DNA of 64,000 bases from Salmonirosea aquatica (GTDB lineage: Bacteria; Bacteroidota; Bacteroidia; Cytophagales; Spirosomataceae): contig NZ_WHLY01000002.1 in assembly GCF_009296315.1 (NCBI RefSeq), forward strand, positions 3,144,501 to 3,208,500, read 5' to 3'. How positions within the stretch are numbered: the first letter of the stretch is position 1; the number at the start of each line of letters is the position of its first letter. Below, piece by piece: positions 52,301 to 61,767 of the stretch. Made by a program: the position numbers and the translations under genes. The notes beneath the pieces were generated by a model that did not search any database, was not told where the DNA came from, and worked only from the letters and a program-made list of their open reading frames with translations.

Positions 52301-54463
52301 ATGAAAAATCTTTTACTAGTTCTTGTTCTTCTCCAGGGTACCTCGTTATCGGCCCAAACGCTCCTGCGGGGCCAGGTTACCGATCGCCAAGGACGTAGCC
52401 TGCCCGGTGCCAACGTACTGTTAAAAGGTACCTACGACGGAGCGACCACCGACACCCTGGGAAAATTTGAATTCAACACCTTCGAGAAAGATACCGCTAC
52501 GCTCTTGGTCAGTTACGTCGGATACGAGCCATCCGAGCAGCGGATATTTCTGCAGGGAAAGTCCCATACCTTCGCCATAAAGCTGGAAGAAGCGGCGAGC
52601 GAGCTCAACACCGTGGTGATTACGGCGGGATCGTTTGAGGCTTCGGACGAAAAGCGGATGACGATGCTTAAGCCGCTCGATATCGTGACTACCGCTGGGG
52701 CCGCCGCCGACATCACGGGCGTGATGCAACTGCTGCCGGGTGCACAGCGGGTGGGCGAGCAGGCGGGACTTTTCGTGCGCGGCGGCTCGGGCCAGGAAAC
52801 CAAAGTGGTCATTGACGGCATGATCGTGCAGAACCCGTTTTTCAGTTCCTTGCCTGATGTGCAGCAACGTGGACGCTTCAACCCATTCATGTTCAAAGGT
52901 ACTGCGTTCAGCACGGGCGGGTACTCGGCGCAGTACGGACAGGCGCTGTCGTCGGTACTCTTGTTGAATACCACCGACCAAACCTCCAACAACGGCTTGG
53001 GAGTGAGCCTGAATATGGCTAGCGCGGGGTTGAATTACGATGTAGCCAACGAAAAGCAGTCGCTGTCGGTGGTAGGGTACTACGGTAACCTGAAACCGCT
53101 GTTTGCTTTGGTAAAACAGAATGTCGAGTGGACCCGAGCGCCGGAGTTTACGGGTTCGTCGATTACCTATCGCCTTAAAACGTCCAAAACCGGCCTGCTC
53201 AAAACCTACGGGATGTATTCGGATAGCCACTTGGGTATGGTGACGCAGGCCCCGCTGGATGACGACACCCGTACGGGCATTCGGCTGCACAACCGCAACG
53301 CCTTCACCACGATTACCTACACCGATCGCTTCGCAGACGGGAAATGGCTGCTCAATAGTGGCTTTTCGTACAGTCATAACCGTGACGAGACGACCTTTGA
53401 CGGCGCGAATTTCGGTGGTTCCGATGAACGTATTCAGGGCCGGGCCGTACTGACTCGCGTATTTGAAAAAAACAATACCCTGCTTTTCGGTACCGAAATT
53501 CATCGCATCAATTTGCAGACTGCTTACAACGATCAAAGCTACGCGCTACATGATACCTACACGGCAGCCTTTGCCGAAGGTGAGGTTTATCTATCGAGGA
53601 AGCTGGCTGGGCGCGCGGGCGTGCGGACCGAGTACTCCTCTTTGCTCAATCGCTTCAACCTCGCACCGCGTTTGTCGTTTGCCTACAAAACGGGCGAGTA
53701 CAGCCAGGTGTCACTGGCGGCGGGGCAGTTTTACCAAAATCCCGATTACCGCTACCTCTATCTCAATACGGACCTAAATTTTGAACGTGCCGACCATTTG
53801 ATTCTGAATTATCAGCGCATCAAGGACAAGCGAACCTTTCGGATTGAGGGATTTTACAAGAACTACGCTCATCTTGTTCGGGAATTCACCAACCTACCCT
53901 ATGATGCCAATCCCTACCGCTTTCCCTGGGGGCAAACCACCAACGGCGGCCACGGCTACGCGCAGGGCTTCGATGTATTCTGGCGCGATCAGAAGTCGAT
54001 CAAGAATTTCGACTATTGGGTGACGTACAGCTATGTAGATACTAGGCGGTTGTTCCAGCAATTTGAAAAACTGGCTACACCTACCTTTGTGTCTAACCAC
54101 AACGCCAGCCTGATTACCAAACGCTGGTTCGAAAAGATTACTACAAGCGCGAGTTTTACCTATTCGTACACGAGTGGACGCCCCTATTACAACCCCAATA
54201 ATGAACGCTTCCTCTCCGATCGCACGCCACCCGTACACAACCTGAGCTTCTCGGCCAGCAAAATCATGACGATCAAGAGAAATTTTACGGTAGTTTATCT
54301 GGCCGTAGATAATATCCTGAACACCCGTAACATCTTCACCTATCGCTACACACCCGATGGTCAAACCCGGTACGCTGTCGGACCGCAGAGCTACCGTAGC
54401 TTCTTCGTCGGGATGCAAATCATGCTGTCGAAGAAGGCAGTAGTAGGTAAAAATGATGTGTGA
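52301..54463 (+). CDS. TonB-dependent receptor with carboxypeptidase-like N-domain
   Basis: A 720-residue outer-membrane receptor outside the SusC class. From ATG 52301 come a signal peptide (MKNLLLVLVLLQGTSLSAQ), a CarboxypepD_reg-like beta-sandwich (LRGQVTDRQGRSLPGANVLL, about 20-100), a plug domain (VMQLLPGAQRVGEQAGLFVR, GGYSAQYGQALSSVL, about 115-240) and a barrel. An in-frame TTG at 52295 adds only two residues and was not used. The C-terminus (MQIMLSKKAVVGKNDV) extends slightly past the expected last strand and lacks a terminal Phe. There is no SusD partner, so a siderophore, cofactor or small peptide is as likely as a glycan. Confidence 0.93.
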   Translation: MKNLLLVLVLLQGTSLSAQTLLRGQVTDRQGRSLPGANVLLKGTYDGATTDTLGKFEFNTFEKDTATLLVSYVGYEPSEQRIFLQGKSHTFAIKLEEAASELNTVVITAGSFEASDEKRMTMLKPLDIVTTAGAAADITGVMQLLPGAQRVGEQAGLFVRGGSGQETKVVIDGMIVQNPFFSSLPDVQQRGRFNPFMFKGTAFSTGGYSAQYGQALSSVLLLNTTDQTSNNGLGVSLNMASAGLNYDVANEKQSLSVVGYYGNLKPLFALVKQNVEWTRAPEFTGSSITYRLKTSKTGLLKTYGMYSDSHLGMVTQAPLDDDTRTGIRLHNRNAFTTITYTDRFADGKWLLNSGFSYSHNRDETTFDGANFGGSDERIQGRAVLTRVFEKNNTLLFGTEIHRINLQTAYNDQSYALHDTYTAAFAEGEVYLSRKLAGRAGVRTEYSSLLNRFNLAPRLSFAYKTGEYSQVSLAAGQFYQNPDYRYLYLNTDLNFERADHLILNYQRIKDKRTFRIEGFYKNYAHLVREFTNLPYDANPYRFPWGQTTNGGHGYAQGFDVFWRDQKSIKNFDYWVTYSYVDTRRLFQQFEKLATPTFVSNHNASLITKRWFEKITTSASFTYSYTSGRPYYNPNNERFLSDRTPPVHNLSFSASKIMTIKRNFTVVYLAVDNILNTRNIFTYRYTPDGQTRYAVGPQSYRSFFVGMQIMLSKKAVVGKNDV

Positions 54464-54596
54464 GGTGAAAGGGGTAAAGGCCCATAGGCACAAAGTGTTC
54501 TTCCTATTTCGATGACTCTGTCTTTACTGCCATTCCAGTGCCCTTGCTCTTTTGTGTTTCAAGAAATAATGTTTCACCTAATCTCTAACCAAACCA

Positions 54597-55253
54597 ATGA
54601 AAAAGATCCTGACAATTTCCCTCGCCCTATTTTTCTCTGCAAATCTGCTTTTTGCACAGAGTGAGAAGTACACGGCCGCTATGACCGCCGCGCTGACAGA
54701 CTTCGATAAAAGCCAGAACAAAGAACCCGTCCGGGATGAGTGGCTGGCGCTGGCCAACCGCTTCGAACGCATCGCCTCCGCCGAACCGAAAGAATGGTTG
54801 CCCCGGTACTACGCCGCTTACGCGTACAGTTCGCTGGCCTTTATGGGGAACAACGTCACAGAGAAAGACCAATTGGCCGACAAAGCGGAAGTCCTGTTGA
54901 AAGAAGCGATCGCCATTGCCGGAGAAAATTCTGAACTGATGGTACTGGATGCCCAAATTCATCAGGTACGCCTGGCCTCTGATCCGCAAATGCGCTGGCA
55001 GACCGAAGGCCCACTCTTTGCGGCAAGCCTGGCCAAGGCTAAAACAATGGACGCCAACAATCCACGCATCTATGTGCTGGAAGGTACCAGTCTGTTATAC
55101 ACGCCCGAGCAATTTGGGGGAGGTAAAAAAGCGGCCCGACCCGTTCTGGAAAAAGCAATGGAAAAATTTGCTACCTTCAAACCGCAAAGCCCGTTGCATC
55201 CGTCCTGGGGAGAGGGGCAGGCAGGCTACATGTTGGGTGAAGCCAGTAAGTAA
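54597..55253 (+). CDS. secreted protein of unknown function, TPR-like
   Basis: A 218-residue exported protein with a clear signal peptide (ILTISLALFFSANLLFAQ). The mature part is alpha-helical, with repeated Ala/Leu-rich helices (WLPRYYAAYAYSSLAFMG, KAEVLLKEAIAIAGENSELM, NPRIYVLEGTSLLYTPEQ) that look like tetratricopeptide-type repeats. No catalytic motif is seen. It lies 35 bp before the kinase gene on the same strand, so it may be co-transcribed with the two-component genes or mark the end of the previous unit. The function is unknown. Confidence 0.75.
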   Translation: MKKILTISLALFFSANLLFAQSEKYTAAMTAALTDFDKSQNKEPVRDEWLALANRFERIASAEPKEWLPRYYAAYAYSSLAFMGNNVTEKDQLADKAEVLLKEAIAIAGENSELMVLDAQIHQVRLASDPQMRWQTEGPLFAASLAKAKTMDANNPRIYVLEGTSLLYTPEQFGGGKKAARPVLEKAMEKFATFKPQSPLHPSWGEGQAGYMLGEASK

Positions 55254-55288
55254 GGTTCAACGCGGTCGGCGTATAGCTAACGGCAATT

Positions 55289-56758
55289 ATGGAGAAACAA
55301 CACATCATCGAAGAACTACGGAGCGGGAAGCCCGTTCCGATCAGGATGCGGGCTTCATCGCTGAAAGGATTCGATTTCAAAGGGATGGATTTGACGGGTG
55401 CCGACCTGAGTTTTTCCAACCTCAATGAGGCCAATTTTGACGGAGCTACCCTACGCGATGCCCGGATACGGGCATCCAATCTCTCGCGGGCTTCCTTCCG
55501 CAACGCCGACCTGACCAACGCCGATTTCAGCTACAGCAATCTGGAAGACACCGACATGACAGGGGCCAATCTGAACGGCATCAACATGAGCTTTTCCAAC
55601 AAAGGTACCTCCTTCCAGTGGAGCGACCTGAATTTGGTGGCGCTCATCCAAAGCCAGAGCTGGCTGGGAATGGTGTTGGCCATGTTTTTCGGGGCGGTAT
55701 TTGTGTATGGAGTCAGTGGGATTGTGTACTTTACCAATTTGATCACTACCGCTTCCGATCCGCTCATGATGCGGGTGAACCAGTATGTGGTGGTGAACAA
55801 CATTTTGTCAGGCCTGCTGACGGTGCTGCTCACCTACTGGCTCACACCCTGGCTTGACAGGCAGTTCAGTAGAGGATGGCATCGGCATGCCATCCTCTCC
55901 CTGCTCATCGTGTGTGGGTACCTGATGTTCGCCACGATGCTTTATTCTGTCTGGGGACGGACTTTCTTCTCGCAAATAGCCAATCATCCTGAAGAATATG
56001 GCACTTCGATGCGCACGGCTCCCTGGTATTTCTACACGATAGGCCCCACGCTGGTAGCCAATCTTTTCTACTACCTTACCCGCCAGGGGCGTCAGCTGTC
56101 CCGCAAGATTACCGAGCAGGAATACCAGCTTCTGAATCTGGAAAAACTGAAAACCCGCGCCGAACTTAGTGCCCTGCAAGCCAAAATCAACCCGCATTTT
56201 CTCTACAATTCCCTCAACAGCATCGCCAGCCTTGTTCACGAAAACCCCGACAAGGCCGAGGAGATGACGGTACTTCTTTCAAAACTTTTTCGCTATACCA
56301 CGGGCCGTACCGACGACGAGTACTTTGATACTATCGAGAACGAGCTGGAAATGGTGGACACCTACCTACAGATCGAGCAGGTACGCTTTGGGGATCGGCT
56401 GAATTTTACGGTACAGGTTGATGAACCCACGCTCAAAAATCTGATGATGCCGAAATTTCTATTACAACCCATCGTCGAAAATGCCATCAAACACGGCATC
56501 AGTAAGCTACCTGAGGAAGGCAAAATCCGTATTCATATTTATGAAGAAGGCAAATGGCTGTACCTTTGCGTACAGGACAATGGCCCCGCTTTTAGGGAAG
56601 GAGGCTCGTCAGGGTACGGTCTGCGCAGTATTCAGGACAAGCTCCACCTGCTGTATCAGGAGGAAGCATCGGTCGAAATGCACAACCAGCCGGCTAAGCA
56701 CGTATGTATTAAGGTAAAAAAAGAACGGTTGTCCAATCCCGTTGGGGCAACAGTCTAG
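55289..56758 (+). CDS. LytS-type histidine kinase with N-terminal pentapeptide-repeat domain
   Basis: Residues about 24-105 form a pentapeptide-repeat domain with A(D/N)LxX units (DLTGADLSFSNLNEANFDGA, DLTNADFSYSNLEDTDMTGA), which folds as a right-handed quadrilateral beta helix. Four predicted transmembrane helices follow (about 125-149, 170-190, 200-222, 247-265), then a short coiled coil and the His_kinase (PF06580) core. This has His303 in INPHFLYNSLNSIASL and an HATPase (LQPIVENAIKHG, VQDNGPAF, GYGLRSIQDKL). There is no signal peptide, so the repeat domain is cytoplasmic and next to the kinase core. The LytTR regulator 12 bp downstream is the evident partner. The pentapeptide fusion is unusual. 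Confidence 0.92.
   Translation: MEKQHIIEELRSGKPVPIRMRASSLKGFDFKGMDLTGADLSFSNLNEANFDGATLRDARIRASNLSRASFRNADLTNADFSYSNLEDTDMTGANLNGINMSFSNKGTSFQWSDLNLVALIQSQSWLGMVLAMFFGAVFVYGVSGIVYFTNLITTASDPLMMRVNQYVVVNNILSGLLTVLLTYWLTPWLDRQFSRGWHRHAILSLLIVCGYLMFATMLYSVWGRTFFSQIANHPEEYGTSMRTAPWYFYTIGPTLVANLFYYLTRQGRQLSRKITEQEYQLLNLEKLKTRAELSALQAKINPHFLYNSLNSIASLVHENPDKAEEMTVLLSKLFRYTTGRTDDEYFDTIENELEMVDTYLQIEQVRFGDRLNFTVQVDEPTLKNLMMPKFLLQPIVENAIKHGISKLPEEGKIRIHIYEEGKWLYLCVQDNGPAFREGGSSGYGLRSIQDKLHLLYQEEASVEMHNQPAKHVCIKVKKERLSNPVGATV
55871..55898 (+). repeat. perfect 12-bp inverted repeat inside the kinase gene
   Basis: AGAGGATGGCAT and ATGCCATCCTCT around the loop CGGC, inside the codons before the third transmembrane helix. 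It can form a strong mRNA hairpin. Confidence 0.65.
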
Positions 56759-56770
56759 TGAAAAGAAAAA

Positions 56771-57550
56771 ATGAAACTTCCCCTGCGTACCGTATTGATC
56801 GACGACGAGCAATTGGCTCTCAACCGCCTCCGCCGGTTGCTGGGCGACTTCGCTGATACCTTTGAGATCATTGCCGAAGGCCACAATGGGGCCGAAGGCC
56901 TGGAATTGGTCGAAAAACATAAACCTGATCTGATTTTTCTGGATATTGAAATGCCCCTCCTGAACGGCTTCGAAATGCTGGCCAAAGTGAGTATGATGCC
57001 GATGGTGGTTTTTGCTACGGCCTACGACCAATATGCCATCCGGGCCTTTGAAGAAAACTCCGTGGATTACTTGCTGAAGCCCATCGAGAACGAACGATTG
57101 CAGAAAACCATCGCAAAAGTGCGCGAACGGGTCGAGACAACTCAGGCGGAAGGAGGACGTTACCTGTATTCGGATAACCTGATGCGGCTGCTGGAAAAAA
57201 TGCAGCCCCGGCAGGAGATACATGCCCTGTCGGTTAAATCGGGCGACCGAATCCTGTTGATTCCGCTTGCCGATGTGTCGCATTTTGAAGCCGAGGACAA
57301 GTATGTTTTCCTTAACACACTTGATAGTCAGCAGTATCTTGTCAACCATACCCTCACTACTCTGGAAGAAAAACTGCCTGCTCATTTTACCCGCATCAGC
57401 CGTTCGGCGATCATCAACACACACCAAATCAGCGAAATCCAGCGTTACTTCAACGGGAAATACATCCTGGTCATGCGCGACCGTAAGGCCACTTCCCTGC
57501 ACAGCGGCACTACCTATGGTGAGGCCATCCGTCTGCTCTTGGATATCTGA
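56771..57550 (+). CDS. LytTR-family response regulator
   Basis: A 259-residue regulator. The receiver domain (about 6-120) has the acidic pair in VLIDDEQLALNRL, phospho-acceptor Asp58 in IFLDIEMPLLNGF, the switch Thr/Ala in VVFATAYDQYAIRAFE and the conserved Lys in SVDYLLKPIEN. The C-terminal LytTR DNA-binding domain (about 150-255) has ILLIPLADVSHFEAEDKYVF and FTRISRSAIINTHQISEI. It lies 12 bp behind the LytS-like kinase and should be its partner. Members bind direct repeats upstream of target genes; none could be identified here. The next gene, uppS, starts about 200 bp away. Confidence 0.95.
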   Translation: MKLPLRTVLIDDEQLALNRLRRLLGDFADTFEIIAEGHNGAEGLELVEKHKPDLIFLDIEMPLLNGFEMLAKVSMMPMVVFATAYDQYAIRAFEENSVDYLLKPIENERLQKTIAKVRERVETTQAEGGRYLYSDNLMRLLEKMQPRQEIHALSVKSGDRILLIPLADVSHFEAEDKYVFLNTLDSQQYLVNHTLTTLEEKLPAHFTRISRSAIINTHQISEIQRYFNGKYILVMRDRKATSLHSGTTYGEAIRLLLDI

Positions 57551-57747
57551 TCCTGGAAATTACCCAAGCCATTGATTTTGAAGAGGTCTTAGTTATTCCT
57601 AAATTGCGCCCCGGTTTGGCGGAACGGGTGGTGGTCAATAGCTTAGCGTGCAAGTGTTTAGGCTATTTTTTGGGCTATTTTGCCCAGGCAGACTGGCAGC
57701 CCGTATCCCATTTTCTGTTAAAAAAAGTTAAAATACAGGCCTGCGGA

Positions 57748-58494
57748 ATGAAAGAACTCATCGACCCAAGCAATCTGCCGAAACACATTGCCGTTATCAT
57801 GGACGGCAACGGCCGATGGGCGCAGAAACAGGGAGCCGCGCGCGTTTTTGGCCATAGAAATGCCATAAAGGCCGTTCGGGAAGTGACCGAGGGCTGCGCC
57901 GAACTGGGGGTAGGGTACCTCACCCTCTATGCCTTTTCTACCGAAAACTGGGCCCGGCCCCGATTGGAAGTGCAGGCGCTGATGGAGTTGCTCGTACAAA
58001 CCATTCGGGATGAACTTCCTACCTTGCAAAAGAATAATGTACGGCTGGATTCGATCGGGGACTTGAACAGCCTACCCGATAAGTGCCGCAACCAATTGGC
58101 CGAAGCCGTAGGACAAACCCGACACAATACGGGTCTGAATTTGATCCTGGCGCTGGGATATAGCGGGAAGTGGGACATTATTCAGGCAACCCAGCAACTG
58201 GCCCGCGAAATAAAGGCGGGCACATTACAACCCGAAGACATCACGGAGGGTCTATTGAACGAACGCCTGGCTACCCAAGGCCGCCCGGATGTCGATTTAA
58301 TGCTTCGCACCGGTGGCGATCATCGGATCAGTAACTTCCTTTTATGGCAATTGGCCTACGCCGAATTGTACATTTATGATGAGGTTTACTGGCCCGATTT
58401 CCGTCGGACGCATCTGTACGAAGGAATCTTATCGTATCAACAGCGGGAGCGGCGGTTTGGCAAAACCAGCGAACAGATCAAAGTAGGGGAGTAA
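57748..58494 (+). CDS. uppS: isoprenyl transferase (undecaprenyl diphosphate synthase)
   Basis: UppS makes the C55 lipid carrier of peptidoglycan and surface polysaccharides by cis-adding isopentenyl units to farnesyl diphosphate. From ATG 57748 (MKELIDPSNLPKHIAVIM) the protein is 248 residues. It has the catalytic Asp in IAVIMDGNGRWAQKQG, YLTLYAFSTENW and the C-terminal DLMLRTGGDHRISNFLLWQL. The frame is open back to TTG 57604, but those 48 residues are not UppS-like, so the shorter start is used. bamA follows after 16 bp, an envelope gene order common in Bacteroidota. Confidence 0.95.
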   Translation: MKELIDPSNLPKHIAVIMDGNGRWAQKQGAARVFGHRNAIKAVREVTEGCAELGVGYLTLYAFSTENWARPRLEVQALMELLVQTIRDELPTLQKNNVRLDSIGDLNSLPDKCRNQLAEAVGQTRHNTGLNLILALGYSGKWDIIQATQQLAREIKAGTLQPEDITEGLLNERLATQGRPDVDLMLRTGGDHRISNFLLWQLAYAELYIYDEVYWPDFRRTHLYEGILSYQQRERRFGKTSEQIKVGE

Positions 58495-58510
58495 AGCATT
58501 TAATTAAGCT

Positions 58511-61105
58511 ATGAGGAATATGAAAATATTTACCCGATTGAGTACAAGTACGCTGGGAAAAATCCTGGCCTTCGTGCTGGTATGTTCCCTGTCTGGGCAC
58601 GCCCAGCGCATTGGTCTGGGAAGTGGCGTCACCAAACCTGCTGAAAAGCAGACACCTGTGCTCGATTATGCCGAGCCGAAAGAATATGAGATTGTGGAAG
58701 TGACGGTTTCAGGTACCCAATTCCTGGATCCCAACTCTATGGTGTCCATTTCGGGGTTGAAGGTAGGCGATAAAATTCGCGTACCAGGCCCAGCCATTTC
58801 TTCGTCCATCAAGCGTATGATGGATTTTGGTACCCTCGATGATGTAGAGATTCTCTACACGAAAATAGAAGACGGCAAAATCTGGCTTAATATCCATATC
58901 AAAGAGCGGCCCCGCTTGTACAAGGTTACTTTTTCGGGGCTCCGTAAGGGTGAGCGTGAAACTCTAAACGATAAGGTGAAACTGATCAAAGGGCGCGTGA
59001 TTACCCCTACCGTGATTAAAAACACCCAATTGCTGATCAAAAAGCATTTCATGGACAAAGGCTTTTACAACACCACCGTGAAGGCCGTACAAATTCCGGA
59101 CACCACACGCGGGCAGGCCACACTCAACTTCACGGTCAACAAAGGGAATAAAGTCAAGATCGACGAAATAGAAATCATCGGCAACGAAGCCATCAGCGAT
59201 GCCACATTGAAGCGCAAGCTGAAAAAGACTAAGGAGAAAAAACTGTGGCACTTGTTCACTCCCTCCAAATACATTCCCAAGACTTACGACGAGGACAAAG
59301 AAAAACTGATCGCTTATTACCGCAAAAACGGCTATAGAGATGCTACCATTGAGTACGATAGCATCAGAAATGGGGGCGAAGAAAGTATCGGCATCGTTAT
59401 AAAAATTGACGAAGGACCCAAGTACTACTACCGTTCTATCAGTTGGACGGGCAACTACCTGCATTCGACCGAGCAACTTAACACGATTCTAGGCTTGGCC
59501 AAAGGCGATGTATACAATCCTGAAGAACTGGACAAAAAAATAAATGGTATTCCAGGTGGCGATGTCAGCTCTCTGTACATGGACGACGGCTATCTGTATT
59601 TCAGCGCTACACCGGTTGAAACTTCCATTTTGAAAGATTCCATCGATATCGAAATACGCATTCGGGAAGGTAAGCAGGCGACCATTAACCGCATTATCCT
59701 GAATGGCAACACCAAGACCAGCGACCGCGTGGTACTGCGCGAGCTATTTACGTTGCCGGGCCAGAAATTCAGTAAGACCGAGCTGATTAACACCAATCGC
59801 CAGCTGGCGCAGATGGGGTACTTCGATCCCGAAAAGATCAAGATCAATCCCATACCAAACCAGGCCGACGGTACGGTGGATATTGAATACACGGTAGAAG
59901 AAAAACCCTCCGACCAGATCGAACTTTCGGGCGGATGGGGTGGCTATATCGGCTTCGTGGGTACTCTGGGTCTGGTATTCAATAATTTTTCGCTCCGTAA
60001 TATACCCAACCGCTCCACCTGGCGACCGTTGCCCTCGGGCGATGGACAGAAGCTTTCGGTGCGTTTTCAGGCCAATGGACGTCAGTACCAGACCTACTCA
60101 CTGTCGTTTAGCGAGCCGTGGCTGGGCGGTAAAAAACCCATCAATTTCGGCGTTGCGTTGACCCGCACAGTGTACCGGATCTCGAACCCTTACGATATTT
60201 ATACCCGTCCCAGCGGTAGCAAGCAGACTTTTTATGGTTCGTACTATAACAACGGCATCACGTTTTCGCTCGGCCGTCGCCTGAAGGTACCTGATCGGTT
60301 TATGGTGCTGAGCCATTCACTCTCGTTGCAACAGTACCGACTGGATAGCCTCGACTTTTTCCGTATCGGGTACAGCAACGGCAAGTCGTACAATGTTACG
60401 TTCAACACGACTCTGTCGCGCAATACCCTCACCGATTTTCAGTACCCGCGCGGTGGGTCGTCCATCTCGTTGGCCGCTACCTTCACGCCCCCCTATTCAG
60501 TGTTTCGTAAGAACAATTTTACCGATGCGCAGGATAAGTTCAAACTGGTCGAGTACCACAAGTGGATGTTCGATGCCAGTTGGTACGCTACCATTACGGG
60601 CAAGCTAGTGCTGAGTGCCCGTGCCCACATGGGATTCCTGGGTAGTTACGGTGACAAGGTGGGGATGAGCCCCTTCGGGCGCTTTATTGTGGGGGGCTCC
60701 GGGCTGGCCGGCCAAGGTTCTTTCGCCCTGGCCGATCAGGATATCATCGGTCTGCGAGGCTATGGCGACCGCAAGGTAGGTCCCCTGGACCCCAGCGGGC
60801 AGCTGCTAGGCGGTGGTGGGGTCGTGTATAATAAGTACGTCATGGAGTTGCGCTATCCGGTATCCCTCAATCCGCAGGCGACTATATTCTTGCTCAGCTT
60901 CCTCGAAGGAGGTAACAACTGGGGCTCATACCGGGATTTCAATCCCTTCGACATCAAACGTTCGGCCGGCGCCGGTGCCCGTATTTTTATGCCTGCCTTT
61001 GGCTTGCTGGGCATCGACTGGGGTTATGGATTTGACAAAATACAAGGTTCCAGTGTGCGCAGCGGCGGGCAGTTCCACTTCACGATCGGGCAGCAGATAC
61101 GATAA
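58511..61105 (+). CDS. bamA: outer-membrane assembly factor BamA
   Basis: BamA inserts beta-barrel proteins into the outer membrane. The 864-residue protein has a signal peptide (ILAFVLVCSLSGHAQ) and about five POTRA domains (residues ~55-450, for example VEVTVSGTQFLDPNSMVSIS and KVDEIEIIGNEAISD-like segments such as NKVKIDEIEIIGNEA). The Omp85 barrel (about 480-864) has GGWGGYIGFVGTLGLVFNNF, VGGSGLAGQGSFALADQDII and a C-terminal FHFTIGQQIR. The last residue is Arg rather than the usual aromatic. Its clients include the SusC, TonB and other barrels here. It is followed by three Skp-like chaperone genes. Confidence 0.95.
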   Translation: MRNMKIFTRLSTSTLGKILAFVLVCSLSGHAQRIGLGSGVTKPAEKQTPVLDYAEPKEYEIVEVTVSGTQFLDPNSMVSISGLKVGDKIRVPGPAISSSIKRMMDFGTLDDVEILYTKIEDGKIWLNIHIKERPRLYKVTFSGLRKGERETLNDKVKLIKGRVITPTVIKNTQLLIKKHFMDKGFYNTTVKAVQIPDTTRGQATLNFTVNKGNKVKIDEIEIIGNEAISDATLKRKLKKTKEKKLWHLFTPSKYIPKTYDEDKEKLIAYYRKNGYRDATIEYDSIRNGGEESIGIVIKIDEGPKYYYRSISWTGNYLHSTEQLNTILGLAKGDVYNPEELDKKINGIPGGDVSSLYMDDGYLYFSATPVETSILKDSIDIEIRIREGKQATINRIILNGNTKTSDRVVLRELFTLPGQKFSKTELINTNRQLAQMGYFDPEKIKINPIPNQADGTVDIEYTVEEKPSDQIELSGGWGGYIGFVGTLGLVFNNFSLRNIPNRSTWRPLPSGDGQKLSVRFQANGRQYQTYSLSFSEPWLGGKKPINFGVALTRTVYRISNPYDIYTRPSGSKQTFYGSYYNNGITFSLGRRLKVPDRFMVLSHSLSLQQYRLDSLDFFRIGYSNGKSYNVTFNTTLSRNTLTDFQYPRGGSSISLAATFTPPYSVFRKNNFTDAQDKFKLVEYHKWMFDASWYATITGKLVLSARAHMGFLGSYGDKVGMSPFGRFIVGGSGLAGQGSFALADQDIIGLRGYGDRKVGPLDPSGQLLGGGGVVYNKYVMELRYPVSLNPQATIFLLSFLEGGNNWGSYRDFNPFDIKRSAGAGARIFMPAFGLLGIDWGYGFDKIQGSSVRSGGQFHFTIGQQIR

Positions 61106-61154
61106 TATCAATAGACCTGCTTCGTTATAAAATGCAAAAAAGCAAAGGCTTAGC

Positions 61155-61757
61155 ATGAAGAAGATCGTATTTTTAGTACTTTTGTCGTCCGTTTTGGCGT
61201 TCCATGCGCAAGCTCAGAAGTTTGGGTATGTAGATATGGAATACATTACTAGCAAAATGCCTGAATACCAGAAGGCTGTCAGGGAGATGGATCAGTTCTC
61301 GGAACGCTGGGCTAAGGAGATTCAGGAAAAATTTGTGGAAATAGATCGTTTGCAAAGAACCTACATGGCCGAAGAGGTACTTTTAACGGACGAGCTTAAA
61401 CGCAAGCGGCAGAACGAAATCAAAGAAAAAGAGCTCGAAGCCCGTGAGTACAACGACAGGGTCTTTGGCATGGACGGCATGATGTTTGAGAAAAAGAAAG
61501 AACTCATGAAACCCGTGATGGAACGTGTGCAAAGGTCGCTCGAAAAAGTTTGTGACCAGCGTAGGCTCGATTTCCTGTTTGATAAATCCAGTGGTATTGT
61601 CCTGGTATATACCAATCCCAAGCACGACTATACGGATTATGTCATGGAAGACCTGGGTATTGAAACGAAGCCCGCCGCTGCCGCATCAGCAGTACCCTCT
61701 GACCCAACGAGTACCAATCCAATCAATCAAAATAGTATAACCAAAAAACCTAAATAA
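61155..61757 (+). CDS. OmpH/Skp-family periplasmic chaperone, copy 1
   Basis: Skp-type chaperones hold unfolded outer-membrane proteins on the way to BamA. The 200-residue protein has a signal peptide (IVFLVLLSSVLAFHAQA), the start KFGYVDMEYITSKMPEYQKA and two long charged helices forming the coiled-coil tentacles (about 45-130). The C-terminal strand is RRLDFLFDKSSGIVLVYTNP, and a low-complexity Ala/Ser/Asn tail follows. It is the most divergent of the three paralogues. It lies 49 bp after bamA and 10 bp before copy 2. Confidence 0.92.
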   Translation: MKKIVFLVLLSSVLAFHAQAQKFGYVDMEYITSKMPEYQKAVREMDQFSERWAKEIQEKFVEIDRLQRTYMAEEVLLTDELKRKRQNEIKEKELEAREYNDRVFGMDGMMFEKKKELMKPVMERVQRSLEKVCDQRRLDFLFDKSSGIVLVYTNPKHDYTDYVMEDLGIETKPAAAASAVPSDPTSTNPINQNSITKKPK

Positions 61758-61767
61758 ACACGTACTG

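Noticed and set aside
52421-53536. 371-residue open frame on the - strand
   Set aside because: Antisense to the TonB-receptor gene, whose protein has clear domains; no start signal or homology in the reverse frame.
56609-57502. 297-residue open frame on the - strand
   Set aside because: Antisense to the LytTR regulator gene, which is unambiguous.
57660-57690. TATTTTTTGGG and TATTTTGCCC as promoter elements before uppS
   Set aside because: Neither has the TAnnTTTG spacing, and no -33 box fits.
57604-57747. N-terminal extension of uppS from TTG 57604
   Set aside because: 48 residues unlike UppS; ATG 57748 gives the normal 248-residue enzyme.
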